Below the pieces are notes generated by a model. The model was not told where the DNA came from and ran no database searches. It saw only the letters and a program-made list of their open reading frames with translations. A DNA stretch of 64,000 nt, from positions 62,001 to 126,000 of the forward strand of contig JAUYSK010000016.1 of NCBI GenBank assembly GCA_030696345.1, read 5' to 3'. Shown in pieces: positions 19,854-29,390 of this stretch. The stretch's first letter is position 1. Every line of letters begins with the position of its first letter. This DNA is from Azonexus sp. (GTDB lineage: Bacteria > Pseudomonadota > Gammaproteobacteria > Burkholderiales > Rhodocyclaceae). The position numbers were made by a program, and so were the translations under genes.

Positions 19854-21038
19854 TCAGGAAAAGTATCGAGACTGAAGCGCAGAGAACGCAGAGGTTGTCT
19901 GTTCTTCTGCTGCGTCGTAATTCGCTTTGAGGGTTGCGAGCTTTTGCTGCACTTCCTCAAAGCGGATTTGAATAGCTACTGGGGGAACCGGGATTTCCAA
20001 CTCCTTCATGATCCCGACGTTTACGATTCCCATGGTTCCACCGTGGGAGAGGCTTTCAATTTTCCGCACCATGGGGTCTGATGTCAGTAATGCTTTCATG
20101 AAGCGGGGCGTTGCTTTTAGCGGATCAAAGCTCACCTTCATGAGGCGAGGGTTGATGATCCCAGGCTCGAATTCGGGAGGAACGATACAAATCTTTCCAA
20201 AGGTTCCCACGAGACTAATCAGCATGTCGCCCGACTCAACTTTGCAACTTTCTAGCTCGCGATACTTGTCTTCGTTGATGTAGTAGTCGCCGAAGGTCAA
20301 ATCGTCGCGAATGACTTGCTCTTGCCCATAAATCCGGTATCCCGAAGAAACGTAGCATTCCTTTTTCAAAGCAGAGCCGAAAGGACCTGCCTTGATGGCG
20401 TAGCGATCTGATTTGGCAAGTTCCCCTAGCTTTACGACCTGCCATCCTTTCGGATTGGTGACCGGGTCGCCAAACATGTCGAGGAAGGCGGCGCGGAGGA
20501 GGTCGTCAGCGAGGCGGATGGCTTGCTGGCGTTTGCGGCGCAGGCTGTCGGCCTTGTTGAGAATGGTGGCGATGCGTTTTTGTTCATCGAGTGGGGGAAC
20601 GGGGATTTGTAGTGAACCGAGCTTTGTCGCGTTCACTCCGGGCTGCGCGGCACCTTCTGACAGGGAGGAGATTTGACGCCAGTATTTTTGGCTTTTGAAA
20701 AAGTGCGCAAGAAACAGAGGAAAAACAGACTCTTTCGCACGGACACGTATCAAATACGAGGCAAATACACTGACATGAGGCGGTGAGGTAATTAGATAGC
20801 TTTTCCCCGTAGTCGCTCCCGTCCTTGCAAAAACAATATCTCCGCCACTCAAAGCGAATTTTTTTGCATCCTCTTCGGAGCAATCACACGACGGCACAGC
20901 CGACCAGTCGACGCTGTCATTTTGAAGGTCAGTAATTCTTAGAAAACGGGGGCCGTCTCCATTACGTGCCGAGGCAGTCAACCCGTAATCAATGGATACC
21001 GCGAGCTCGCTCAGAGCTTGAGATGGAAAGGCTCTCAT
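19854..21038 (-). CDS. hsdS: Type I restriction-modification specificity subunit
   Basis: A 394-residue HsdS with the usual two target recognition domains (about 1-150 and 195-345) and conserved linker helices ([24 protein letters not shown] at the end of the first half, shown here only by its family-typical PLDEQ start). It decides the DNA sequence recognised by the methylase and nuclease; the recognition sequence cannot be read from the protein. The start overlaps the hsdM stop by four bases. The length is normal for the family, so the gene looks intact. The second TRD ([21 protein letters not shown]) is of a common type; the first ([11 protein letters not shown]) is different, consistent with a bipartite asymmetric target. 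Confidence 0.9.
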   Translation of the reverse strand: MRAFPSQALSELAVSIDYGLTASARNGDGPRFLRITDLQNDSVDWSAVPSCDCSEEDAKKFALSGGDIVFARTGATTGKSYLITSPPHVSVFASYLIRVRAKESVFPLFLAHFFKSQKYWRQISSLSEGAAQPGVNATKLGSLQIPVPPLDEQKRIATILNKADSLRRKRQQAIRLADDLLRAAFLDMFGDPVTNPKGWQVVKLGELAKSDRYAIKAGPFGSALKKECYVSSGYRIYGQEQVIRDDLTFGDYYINEDKYRELESCKVESGDMLISLVGTFGKICIVPPEFEPGIINPRLMKVSFDPLKATPRFMKALLTSDPMVRKIESLSHGGTMGIVNVGIMKELEIPVPPVAIQIRFEEVQQKLATLKANYDAAEEQTTSAFSALQSRYFS

Positions 21039-22564
21039 CCCAGCATCTCCTCCAGCTCAGCCAGCTCCTTCTGAATCTCGCTCTCCAGCGCCTTTAGACG
21101 CTGCAGGATGTCGCGCGGGGCGTCGTGCTTCTCCGCGACGTGAATCTGCTGCTTGTAGCGATTGATGGAAAGGTCGTAGTTCTGCGCCGCGATGTCGGCG
21201 AGCGGCACGCTGAAGGCTTTCTGCGTGCGGTCGGTGATCTCGGCCTTGCGGTCACACCATTGCTGCCATTGAGCAAGTACGTCGGGGAGGTCGTTCTCCT
21301 TGATCGGCTGGCGTTTGTCGTCCAGCGAGAGGCCGTCGGCCTGCACGTCGTAGAAGAAGACTTCGTCAGTCTTGCCGCCCTTACTGAAAATGATGATGGC
21401 GGTGGAGACCCCTGCATAGGGTTTGAAGACACCGGAGGGCAGGGAAATCACAGCTTCGAGCTGGTTGTCTTCCACCAGGTGTTTGCGCAACTGAACGTGG
21501 GCTTTGCTGGAGCCGAAGAGCACGCCATCTGGCACGATGGTGGCGCTGCGACCGCCCACCTTGAGCATGCGCAGGATGAGGGCGACAAAGAGGAGTTCGG
21601 TCTTCTTGGTCTTGACGGTGCGAAGGATATCAGGCGCGACGTCCTGCTCGTCCAGACTGCCCTTGAAAGGCGGGTTGGCAAGGATGAGGTCGAAGCCGCT
21701 CTTGGCGGCGCGGGGATAGCGTTCTTCGAATTTCTGGCTGAGGGTGTCCTGGTAGTGCACGTCCGGCTCGGCGACTCCGTGCATGACAAGATTCATGGTA
21801 GCGATGCGCAGCATGGTGGCGTCAAAATCGAAGGCGTGGAACATATCGGTGTCCACGTGCTGGCGGTATTCCTGGAGCAGGTCGCCGCTGTAGAGGGTGA
21901 CGGTTTCGCCATCGACGATTTCGGTGTGGGTGCCGGCGGGACTGGAGTATTTGCGCAGCAGGTAATCGTAGCTCTCGATGAGGAAGCCGGCAGTGCCGCA
22001 GGCGGGGTCGCAGATGCGGTCGGTCGGCTGCGGAGCCATGAGTTCGACCATCATGCGGATGATGTGGCGCGGGGTGCGGAACTGGCCGTTGATACCTGCG
22101 GTGGTTAGCTTGCCGAGCAGGTATTCATAGAGATCGCCCTTTGTGTCGCCTTTTTCCAATGGCAGCTCGCCAATCATGGCGACGGCTTTGACCAGTAGCG
22201 AGGGCTTCTGGATCATGAGCTGGGCATCTTTCATGAATTCGGCAAAAGGATTGTCGCCCGCCTCAGAGGCGAGGCGGCGAAAGTGCGCAAAAACCTTGTC
22301 GCGTACATGAGGGAGCATTTCCTCTGCGCCATAGTGGCGCCAGGTTTCCCATCGGCAAACTTGCTCGTCAGTGTTGAAGCGGCGCTTGAACGTGCCGCCT
22401 GCAAGCTGCGATTTCCGCTCGTCTCGACGCTCCATCATGTCCAGCATGCGGGCGTACATGAGGAAAGTAATCTGCTCGATCACAGTGAGCGGATTGGTGA
22501 TGCCTCCGACCCAGAATTCGGTCCAGAGGCTGTCGATGCGATTCTTGAGTTCGCCAGTAATCAT
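21035..22564 (-). CDS. hsdM: Type I N6-adenine DNA methyltransferase subunit
   Basis: A 509-residue HsdM. An N-terminal helical HsdM_N domain (about 1-140) is followed by the methylase fold with DPACGTAGF (S-adenosylmethionine binding) near residue 185-195 and NPPF (catalytic motif IV) near residue 295. It works as M2S for methylation and with HsdR for cleavage. It begins 11 bases after hsdR and overlaps hsdS by four bases. The local GC content is higher than that of the surrounding defence genes, suggesting that the hsd genes came from another source than the AT-richer Druantia and WGR genes. Confidence 0.93.
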   Translation of the reverse strand: MITGELKNRIDSLWTEFWVGGITNPLTVIEQITFLMYARMLDMMERRDERKSQLAGGTFKRRFNTDEQVCRWETWRHYGAEEMLPHVRDKVFAHFRRLASEAGDNPFAEFMKDAQLMIQKPSLLVKAVAMIGELPLEKGDTKGDLYEYLLGKLTTAGINGQFRTPRHIIRMMVELMAPQPTDRICDPACGTAGFLIESYDYLLRKYSSPAGTHTEIVDGETVTLYSGDLLQEYRQHVDTDMFHAFDFDATMLRIATMNLVMHGVAEPDVHYQDTLSQKFEERYPRAAKSGFDLILANPPFKGSLDEQDVAPDILRTVKTKKTELLFVALILRMLKVGGRSATIVPDGVLFGSSKAHVQLRKHLVEDNQLEAVISLPSGVFKPYAGVSTAIIIFSKGGKTDEVFFYDVQADGLSLDDKRQPIKENDLPDVLAQWQQWCDRKAEITDRTQKAFSVPLADIAAQNYDLSINRYKQQIHVAEKHDAPRDILQRLKALESEIQKELAELEEMLG

Positions 22565-22575
22565 GTTTTATCTCG

Positions 22576-25500
22576 TTATTGTGTGGGTGCTTGTGCGCTT
22601 GGCAGCTGTTCGCCGAAGCTGCGGACGATACCAATGAGTTCATCAAGCTGGCCGTCCAGCGCAAAAACGCCGGTAATGCCTTCGTCGTGCAATCGGGTAA
22701 AGGGGGCAGCAAAAAGCTGCTCCAGGCGTATCGCTCCAAACTGGGCTATATGCTCTTTGAGCATATCCAGAAATCGCAACTGAGTTGCTGTGAGCGGGTG
22801 TTTTTGTGCAAAGGTAGTGAAACGTGCCTCAACTGCCTTACTTTCCATGCCGACCAATCCGCGCAGGATTTGAGCAAGCGGCACGGCAGTATCTGCATAA
22901 AATTCAGCGAGGACATGCAAATCGACACCTGGATTGCGAGTGTGGACGAGGCTGTTGAGTTGCTCCAGTTCTGTTTCGCTGACGGACTCGCCGCGACGGA
23001 TTTTTGCGAGCACCGGATCTGAGTCGAATAGCGGTTTTAGCGCTGCCTCGACTGACTGCTGGTAGATGCGGGCGTCGATGCTCTTGACGTTGGATTGCCT
23101 GGCTTCAATAAGATATTCGGCAGCGTCTTCCTTGATATCGAGAACTGTGACGGGCAACGGAGGGGGCAGCACCGGAGCCTCAGCCAAGTGAACAATGCCG
23201 CGCAATGCAATCCGTTGTGCTTCAAGTTTTGCAAAGTCGGCCCCAGACCAAAAGGCATCACTGCGAATTTCCTTGAGCGCCGAAGCTTTGGCTCGTACTT
23301 GACTAAGATTGGCAGGCAAGCGATCCAACCATTCGAGGATAGTCCCCTTGAGCGGATTTTCCTGACCCGGCTTTAGCAGGGAAGCTTCCTGCGCATTGCC
23401 AAGCAAGATATCCCAGCGAAGGGCATCGCCCTGACCGCGCACGTCAAGTGCAATTAGTAGCGGCGCGACCGTGTCGCTGAGTACCTGCACAGTAGCTGGC
23501 GCAAACTGGTCCAGCAGCGCCGGATCACGGGCGAGTTGAACAGCCTGCCAATTGTCTCGGATGGAAATGCTGCCATCCTCCAGTGCATCTGCATCCGCTT
23601 TGAGCAAAGCGGTGAGTGCTGAGAATGCTTCAAGCTCCGAACGCTTCAAGGCAACTCGGGCAAGTTCGAGCCGAACCTCGTAACGCCTCTGGGTAAGTGA
23701 TTTTGGTGCTTGTGGTTCCGCTTCTTCTGGGTTCATCTCGTGATAATCGAAGTTCCCCCAGTGATCGAAGATAAGGAACTCGGACTTATCCAGCCCAGGA
23801 CCAAAGAGGTTGCTGCACAGACGAGTGCCACGCCCAATCATTTGCCAGAACTTGACCCGTGATTTGACGGGTTTGGCGAAGACGAGGTTGACCACTTCCG
23901 GCACATCAATTCCGGTGTCCAGCATATCCACCGAGATGGCAATACGCAGTTGCTCATTCTTGCTGTTTGTACCGCCCTTGAAGTCGTCAATCAATTGCTC
24001 GGCACGAGGCTCCTTGGAGTGGATCACTGCGCAGAACTTGCCGGCAAATTGGGGATACATTTCATCGAACAGCCCATGGAGCAGGCGTGCGTGATCGATG
24101 TTGCGAGCGAAAATAATCGACTTGCCAGGCAACTGACCATCAGCATCCCGAATGCCGTTTTCCATCAGGTTTCGCAGGATGATTCGATTGGTGTCCTTGT
24201 TGTAAATGGCGTCATCAATGTCTTTGCCATCGAAATCGAGTTCATTTGGATCAATGCCCTGATCCTCCAACTGGGCGATTTGCTCATCGGTTAGATGTGC
24301 GGCTTTGATCCCATCCCGAAGGAACTTGGTGGTGTGCGCAACGATGCGGTAAGGCACCAGGTTCTTCTGGGCAACTGCTTGTTCCAGGGTGTAGTTCGCA
24401 GTGGGTGTCTTGTAGTCGCAGCCAAAGAGATGGCAGGTGCTCCGACTAACCATTTCGACCGGAGTGGCTGTCAGGCCAACCTGAAGGGCATCGAAATAAC
24501 GGAAGAGGTCGCCATATAGGTTGTAGATGGAACGATGCGATTCGTCGGCAATTACCAAATCGAAAAAGCCGACATCAAAATTCTCGTAGTCGTTGATGAG
24601 TCCCTGGTAGATCCCAATGTAGATGCGAGCGTCCTGTTTGCTCACATCATTCTTTTGACCGATGACGTAAATCGGCTCCTTCAGGAACTCGTTGAAGGCG
24701 TTCTTTGCTTGTTTGCGCAACTCACGACGATCACACAGGAAAAGGACGCGCTTGGCCCAACGAGCTTCGATAAGAAGCTTGGCAAGAGCGATCGCCACAC
24801 GAGTCTTGCCTGTCCCCGTCGCTTGAACGACAAGTGCTCTGCGATGCTTTGAGGCAAAACGTTCCTGCACGCGGCGCAATGTCTCGATCTGATATAGACG
24901 ACCGGCAATGATGGGGTCAGGAGTGAGGGCGAGAAGATCCCGGCGCTCATGGCGCTGAAAGCCGACACGGTATTGGAGCGTATCTTTCGAACAGAACCCG
25001 TAGAGCTTGCGCGGCGGATAACCGGCAGTGTCATCCCAAACCCAGATATCGTGGCCGTTGGTATAGAAAATCATTGGCCGCTGGCCATGCATTTTTTCAA
25101 GCCCATCGGCGTAATCTTTGGCCTGCTGCTGACCCAGCCGAGCATCCTTACAGGTCTTTTTGGCTTCGACGACAGCCAGCGGTTTGCCGTTGTCGTCCCA
25201 GAGCACGTAGTCGGCGTAACCCAGGCCGGTTTGCGTACCTTGATGCAAAATTTCAATTTCTTGACCAACTTGAGCCGTACTGGAACCGTTGTGTCCTACT
25301 ACCCAGCCAGCCATACGTAGATCACGGTCAATAAGCCATTTGCGGGTATTGTCCTCAGAGAAATGTAGTTGCTGTGTAGCGACATTACTCGCCGCACTCA
25401 GTGCTCCAATTTCAGATGCAGACAACGGTTGGGCATTGGCATTAATCTGATCTCGCAGCGCCTTTTCAGCCTCACGAAGCGCTTGTAACTCATCAAGCAT

Positions 25501-26019
25501 TTGCTTGATACGAGCTTCCTTGATCTCGTTTTCTTCCGCGAGTTTTTTGTGCTCCCGGCGGGTCTCCGCCTTGCCATCTATGCCATCGTGAGGTGGTTCG
25601 CGATAGTCGGAGAAATCGCTTGGTTTGCCCTGAAGCTGAGAGACGTGAAGCCATCGAGCCAACTGCCAGGCCTCATGCACGCTACGTAGCGCATCACTCG
25701 CGGCGACGTCCTCGCCATGTGCCGCACGATTACCAAGGCGCCGAATGAGATGCAGCTTATCTTGCACCAACGGGTCGGCCACCATTCGAAAACTCTCGTT
25801 CTTGAGCAGATCGACAAAGTTTGACAATGGAGCCTGGGGCAGACGAAGACGCGTATAGAGAACGTCCACCATCCGCTCGGCAAAGTTGCGAAGTTTGACC
25901 AGCGCGCTCTCCGGGTCGGAGTAGACGTAATTCTCCGCATAGCCGCCCATATTGGCGAGCTCGGGATAAGCTGCTCTTAGCGGCTCAAAATTCAGCGATT
26001 TGATGTCTTGCATCAGCAT
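22576..26019 (-). CDS. hsdR: Type I restriction enzyme endonuclease/translocase subunit
   Basis: About 1147 residues from ATG 26019 (an alternative ATG lies six bases further in). An N-terminal DUF4145-like helical domain carries GNRAAHG; the PD-(D/E)XK nuclease follows (Asp in GYADYVLW near 270, EAKK near 285-288), then the SF2 motor with QATGTGKT and DESHRSIYN, a helicase C domain (GRGTRL) and a C-terminal helical part (EcoEI-type). It cleaves unmethylated DNA after translocation. A longer frame would reach 26127 but runs into the sigma-54 regulator gene, which ends at 26085, and its extra residues are not family-like. The 65-base gap after the regulator is too short for me to say whether the hsd genes have their own promoter. 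Confidence 0.9.
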   Translation of the reverse strand: MLMQDIKSLNFEPLRAAYPELANMGGYAENYVYSDPESALVKLRNFAERMVDVLYTRLRLPQAPLSNFVDLLKNESFRMVADPLVQDKLHLIRRLGNRAAHGEDVAASDALRSVHEAWQLARWLHVSQLQGKPSDFSDYREPPHDGIDGKAETRREHKKLAEENEIKEARIKQMLDELQALREAEKALRDQINANAQPLSASEIGALSAASNVATQQLHFSEDNTRKWLIDRDLRMAGWVVGHNGSSTAQVGQEIEILHQGTQTGLGYADYVLWDDNGKPLAVVEAKKTCKDARLGQQQAKDYADGLEKMHGQRPMIFYTNGHDIWVWDDTAGYPPRKLYGFCSKDTLQYRVGFQRHERRDLLALTPDPIIAGRLYQIETLRRVQERFASKHRRALVVQATGTGKTRVAIALAKLLIEARWAKRVLFLCDRRELRKQAKNAFNEFLKEPIYVIGQKNDVSKQDARIYIGIYQGLINDYENFDVGFFDLVIADESHRSIYNLYGDLFRYFDALQVGLTATPVEMVSRSTCHLFGCDYKTPTANYTLEQAVAQKNLVPYRIVAHTTKFLRDGIKAAHLTDEQIAQLEDQGIDPNELDFDGKDIDDAIYNKDTNRIILRNLMENGIRDADGQLPGKSIIFARNIDHARLLHGLFDEMYPQFAGKFCAVIHSKEPRAEQLIDDFKGGTNSKNEQLRIAISVDMLDTGIDVPEVVNLVFAKPVKSRVKFWQMIGRGTRLCSNLFGPGLDKSEFLIFDHWGNFDYHEMNPEEAEPQAPKSLTQRRYEVRLELARVALKRSELEAFSALTALLKADADALEDGSISIRDNWQAVQLARDPALLDQFAPATVQVLSDTVAPLLIALDVRGQGDALRWDILLGNAQEASLLKPGQENPLKGTILEWLDRLPANLSQVRAKASALKEIRSDAFWSGADFAKLEAQRIALRGIVHLAEAPVLPPPLPVTVLDIKEDAAEYLIEARQSNVKSIDARIYQQSVEAALKPLFDSDPVLAKIRRGESVSETELEQLNSLVHTRNPGVDLHVLAEFYADTAVPLAQILRGLVGMESKAVEARFTTFAQKHPLTATQLRFLDMLKEHIAQFGAIRLEQLFAAPFTRLHDEGITGVFALDGQLDELIGIVRSFGEQLPSAQAPTQ

Positions 26020-26084
26020 TTCAGGTGGTCTTCGCAGCGGATATGTTGGCTTACCTATCTGCGATAACCATGCCAGCTCCCTTA

Positions 26085-27608
26085 TTAGTCGTTTTCGTCG
26101 ATACCGACACCAAGTTTTCCCGCCCAATTGCCCAGAGTTTGATAGTTGGAGAACCCCAACAACTCAGCAGCACGCTTCTTCTTACCGCCGCTTGCTGAAA
26201 ACGCTTTTGCTATGTACCTGCGAGAGACATCATCCAAAACCCCCTGTAAATCAAAGCCATTCCCAAGGGGCCTATCTAGAAGGCCATCATCGTTTCGTCT
26301 AATTGTGAGCAGAGAGCGCTCAACATCTTTGGCCTCAATCACCGAGTCTGACGACCAGATCGCAGCACGCAGGATCGTGTGGTAGAGCTCCCGAACATTA
26401 CCCGGCCAAGGGTGCGAACGAAGAATATTTTTAGCCTCTACAGAAAGTTCTTTATGTTGCGCCTCCGGTTTCCCCTCTGCATCAGCATTTACTTTGGCGA
26501 GGAAACAACCAATGAGGAGATCGACATCTTCCCCTCTGTGCCGCAACGCTGGCAGGTTAATGATGCCGACAGCGATGCGATGGAAAAGGTCTTCTCGAAA
26601 ACGGCCATCAGCAACATCCTCTCCGAGATTGCGATGGGTTGCAGCGAGAATGCGCACATTCGTTTTAATCGATTTGGATTCACCAACGGGGGTTATTTCC
26701 TGCTGTTGTAGTGCGCGTAAAAGCCGAACCTGCGAATCGAGAGGTAGGTCTCCAATTTCGTCGAGGAATAGCGTCCCGCCTTCGGCCTCTCGAAAGTGCC
26801 CCAAGCGATTTGTGTCAGCCCCGGTAAAAGCCCCCTTCCTATGACCGAAGAGTTCTGAATTGGCCAACTCCCTGGGAATTGCTCCACAATTTACCGCAAT
26901 GAACGGCTTCGCTTTTCGATCACTTGCAGCATGTATCGCTTCGGCAAAGAGCTCTTTGCCCGTCCCTGTCTCTCCAAGGATCAATACCGGTACGTCGTGG
27001 GCAGCTACTTTTCGAGCCAGTGCAACCTGCTCATTCATTTCCGCGCAACGGAAGATTATCTTGTTGAATTCAGGTGCCGTCTCAGATTGAGAGTCGCTCA
27101 AGCGCTTGATTCGCTCGCTCGAGCGTTGCAGGAACTCTGGAAGAAATTCATTCGCCAAATCGAAGAAGAAATCTACCTGCTGGCATCCCTGCTCTTTGGA
27201 CGTCTGAATCAGTTTTGCGGGGAAACGCGTCTTTGCCAAGATGATCCAGATCGCGGCCATTGCCGGCGTTCCAGGACTCAAGTGAAAAGTCAGTTCAACA
27301 TCATTACTTGGAAGTCGAGCCTGCTTAAGCTCAGCACAGACTTTTTCGTAGATGTCTGCGTAGTCGATTGGACTGCTTAGATCAATTCTGTAGAGGTCTG
27401 TCTCGACACACTTAGTAGTCGACTCCAGCCAATCGCAGTATTTCTTACTGCGCTCATGCTCGTAGTTTGTCAGGAGATAAATACGGTCAAAAGCGGGAAG
27501 TGCCTTCACCGCTGATGCGATCGGTCCTAAGTCGCCACCATTGCGCCCCTCTGCACAATCGTGGTCTGTTTTCCCAATCCAAGATATAAGCCATCGTTTG
27601 GAGTTCAT
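26085..27608 (-). CDS. RtcR-like sigma-54 activator with CARF-type sensor domain
   Basis: A 507-residue bacterial enhancer-binding protein. Residues 1-165 resemble the CARF domain of E. coli RtcR (RIYLLTNYE, then [17 protein letters not shown] at 105-121, the position of the ligand-binding loop, then AKLIQTS). The AAA+ domain has Walker A GETGTGKE (212-219) and an intact GAFTGA loop (259-264), needed to contact sigma-54, and the C-terminus has a FIS-type helix-turn-helix ([17 protein letters not shown]). CARF domains bind cyclic oligoadenylates or 2',3'-cyclic RNA ends. It is divergent from the TerY-P operon whose upstream region contains a sigma-54 promoter, so that operon is the likely target. 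No rtcA/rtcB RNA-repair genes are present in the window. It may also read through into hsdR, 65 bases downstream. Confidence 0.85.
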   Translation of the reverse strand: MNSKRWLISWIGKTDHDCAEGRNGGDLGPIASAVKALPAFDRIYLLTNYEHERSKKYCDWLESTTKCVETDLYRIDLSSPIDYADIYEKVCAELKQARLPSNDVELTFHLSPGTPAMAAIWIILAKTRFPAKLIQTSKEQGCQQVDFFFDLANEFLPEFLQRSSERIKRLSDSQSETAPEFNKIIFRCAEMNEQVALARKVAAHDVPVLILGETGTGKELFAEAIHAASDRKAKPFIAVNCGAIPRELANSELFGHRKGAFTGADTNRLGHFREAEGGTLFLDEIGDLPLDSQVRLLRALQQQEITPVGESKSIKTNVRILAATHRNLGEDVADGRFREDLFHRIAVGIINLPALRHRGEDVDLLIGCFLAKVNADAEGKPEAQHKELSVEAKNILRSHPWPGNVRELYHTILRAAIWSSDSVIEAKDVERSLLTIRRNDDGLLDRPLGNGFDLQGVLDDVSRRYIAKAFSASGGKKKRAAELLGFSNYQTLGNWAGKLGVGIDEND

Positions 27609-27909
27609 GCCGAAATGATAACGGCTTCTGAGTAAAATATTTTATCCATTTTGCTGGTGGGCTGGTTCAATGTTTTTGTTGGACCCGCAGTTGACGGGGG
27701 AAGCGGTGGGCAGTTCGACGCATCAAGGTTCACTCGCTCGGTTGGATGGGGTTTCTGCGACGGGATGCTCCCGGCAATGCATCGAAGAACGATGCCTGGT
27801 TATATAAAAGTTTCTCTAGTGTAAAAAAACTTATTTACCGTGAGCCTCGGGTGTGGCCTCTTTTTATTTAAGCTATTGAATAAAAAGAATTCCTAATGGC
27901 GAGGGAGTC
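27609..27909. promoter_or_regulatory. Divergent intergenic region upstream of the sigma-54 promoter
   Basis: About 300 bases without a gene lie between the regulator and the sigma-54 promoter. The first 190 bases are mixed and show no clear motif. From 27800 to 27890 the DNA becomes very AT-rich, as expected for a bent region where an IHF-like protein would loop the activator to the promoter. A small inverted repeat at 27808-27832 is the best candidate activator site that I see. The regulator's own promoter must also be here but I cannot place it. Confidence 0.4.
27808..27832. promoter_or_regulatory. Candidate activator-binding inverted repeat
   Basis: AAGTTT and AAACTT are separated by 13 bases, about 90 bases upstream of the -24 element. 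That distance is normal for enhancer sites of sigma-54 activators, but the arms are short and the region is AT-rich, so chance is possible. Confidence 0.25.
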
Positions 27910-27925
27910 CGGCACGGCTTTCGCA
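27910..27925 (+). promoter_or_regulatory. Sigma-54 (-24/-12) promoter
   Basis: The sequence CGGCACGGCTTTCGCA matches the TGGCACGNNNNTTGCA consensus at 14 of 16 scored positions, counting the four N as free. The invariant GG (27911-27912) and GC (27923-27924) have the correct spacing. Transcription would start near 27936, and CAGGAG (27946-27951) then serves the ATG at 27960. A divergently encoded activator with an intact GAFTGA loop supports the call. Confidence 0.8.
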
Positions 27926-27959
27926 GTGTATTGGCTGTCAGCGAACAGGAGATACAGCC

Positions 27960-28286
27960 ATGCATCAGTCTGCCGGTACCCGTCAAACTTCGACCGATCA
28001 GCCCCTCACCGATCACGCGCAAATGCGCATGGGGCAACGCGGAATAACCGAAAAGGTTGTCGCACTGGTGCTACTCCACGGCCGTACCGTGCATGCCCGG
28101 GGCGCGACCTACCGGGTCATCGGCCACAAGGAGGTGTCCAGATGTGCGCAGCGGGGGATAGACCTCACCGATGCGGACGGAGTGCATGTGCTCCTTGCGG
28201 CAGATGGATCGGTAATAACCGCATATCGCAATCACGAGTTGCGCAAGATCCGCCCGACCAAGCGTCGCCACCGCATCTATCACTGA
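27960..28286 (+). CDS. DUF4258-family small protein, first gene of the sigma-54 operon
   Basis: A 108-residue basic protein with the DUF4258 pattern: HAQMRMGQRGIT, then VVALVLLHGR, and a final beta-hairpin with VITAYRN. The DUF4258 fold is thought to be related to RelE/Barnase-like RNases, and many members are found in toxin contexts; the conserved His, Arg and terminal YRN could form an active site. The C-terminal tail is very basic. CAGGAG is eight bases before the ATG, and the gene begins about 24 bases after the predicted sigma-54 start point. The next gene begins 282 bases later, so it may be partly uncoupled from the rest. Its job in the system is unknown; an RNase or an RNA-binding regulator is possible. 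Confidence 0.65.
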   Translation: MHQSAGTRQTSTDQPLTDHAQMRMGQRGITEKVVALVLLHGRTVHARGATYRVIGHKEVSRCAQRGIDLTDADGVHVLLAADGSVITAYRNHELRKIRPTKRRHRIYH

Positions 28287-28386
28287 GGAAAATCTATCAT
28301 GAACAAATCAGTTTGGCCGGGGTGGTAGGGGAGCGGCAATCGAGTTTGTCGTGCTCGCACCGATTGCTTTGTCAGTTTCGGGGCGC

Positions 28387-28405
28387 TTTCAGATTGAATC
28401 TGAAA
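28387..28405. promoter_or_regulatory. 19-base perfect palindrome between DUF4258 and vWA genes
   Basis: TTTCAGATT-G-AATCTGAAA, nine-base perfect arms around a single base, lies in the 282-base gap upstream of the vWA gene. It is too short-looped for an RNA hairpin of normal shape and lacks a T-tract, so an operator is more likely than a terminator. The rest of this gap contains no convincing gene or promoter. Confidence 0.4.
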
Positions 28406-28568
28406 TGAATATGACAGGGGCTATGTTAGCCTTCAATAGACCATGGTCTCAGGCCCTCAAGGACGGCGGCGCTCTTGCTAGCAGCGAGAGCGTGGCTTTG
28501 TGTTCAATATTTGTAGCTCCGTGTGGCCTCCTCTGGTCATGTCTGAGCAGGATTCAAGGGAGAGCGAG

Positions 28569-29390
28569 ATGGGATTCGCCAAGTACATGGAAGACAACTA
28601 CAGCAGATATCACGGCGCGAGCATTGTTCGTGGTCGAGAGCATGACCCGTTCGCCCGTGGAACAGATACAAGCAAAGAAGAAAAGGAAGTAGGCCAAATG
28701 AAAGAGCAATCTAGCAAGCTCAAGGATTTTACAGTCGCTGAGGCACGCCCCATGCCGGTCATCGTCATGGCGGATGTAAGCGGCAGCATGTCCGTGGATG
28801 GCAAGATCGAAGCACTCAACCTCGCCCTGAAGAACATGATTGCGGGCTTTGCTGCCGAGTCGAGAGTTCGCGCCGAGATTCAGGTTGGCTTGATTACGTT
28901 TGGCGGCGAGGACGCTCGGGTGCACTTGCCGCTGGCACCTGCTCACAGAATTTCGGAAGTAACTCCGCTGGCGGCAGCAGGTCGTACCCCCATGGGCGCT
29001 GCATTTGAGCACGCCAGGAAGCTGGTTGAAGACAAGGAAAAGATTTCCTCGCGTGCTTATCGCCCAGTGCTTGTCCTGGTGTCGGATGGGATGCCGACTG
29101 ACGATTGGGAGCCTGCGTTCGACGCTTTGTGTCAGTCCGAGCGCGGCCAGAAGGCAACTCGGTTTGCAATGGCGATCGGTGCCGATGCTGACGTCGGCAT
29201 GCTCGAGCGTTTTGCGAACGACCCTGAGTCTCCAGTTTTCAAGGCGCATGAGGCGCGCGACATCCATCGCTTCTTCCGCGCGGTGACCATGTCGGTCGCG
29301 GCAAAGTCGCGGAGTACAGCGCTGAGCAACAATGTACCGCTCATGCTTGCGGAGATTCCCGAGGACGACGATCTCGACCTGGACTTCTGA
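28569..29390 (+). CDS. TerY-like von Willebrand A domain protein
   Basis: A 273-residue protein with a complete MIDAS metal site: DVSGSM at 69-74, a Thr in TPMGAAFEHA and an Asp in VSDGMPTDD. The remaining fold matches TerY of tellurite/stress systems. Start ATG 28569 follows AAGGGAGAGCGAG; an internal ATG at 28698, which also has a purine-rich stretch before it, would remove a polar 43-residue leader and give a more typical TerY length. The C-terminus is acidic (DDDLDLDF). With the phosphatase and zinc-ribbon kinase that follow, it makes the known TerY-P triad, in which the vWA protein is thought to be an assembly factor whose partner binding is controlled by phosphorylation. The phosphatase gene starts at the very next base. 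Confidence 0.85.
   Translation: MGFAKYMEDNYSRYHGASIVRGREHDPFARGTDTSKEEKEVGQMKEQSSKLKDFTVAEARPMPVIVMADVSGSMSVDGKIEALNLALKNMIAGFAAESRVRAEIQVGLITFGGEDARVHLPLAPAHRISEVTPLAAAGRTPMGAAFEHARKLVEDKEKISSRAYRPVLVLVSDGMPTDDWEPAFDALCQSERGQKATRFAMAIGADADVGMLERFANDPESPVFKAHEARDIHRFFRAVTMSVAAKSRSTALSNNVPLMLAEIPEDDDLDLDF

Noticed and set aside
21125..22108. Long plus-strand open frame opposite hsdM
   Set aside because: It is the antisense shadow of a GC-rich coding gene with clear methylase motifs. The same holds for the long plus-strand frames opposite aacS (52466-54514) and gabD (59021-60859).
26019..26127. Longer HsdR N-terminus starting at 26127
   Set aside because: It would overlap the regulator gene and adds a basic leader unlike other HsdR proteins.
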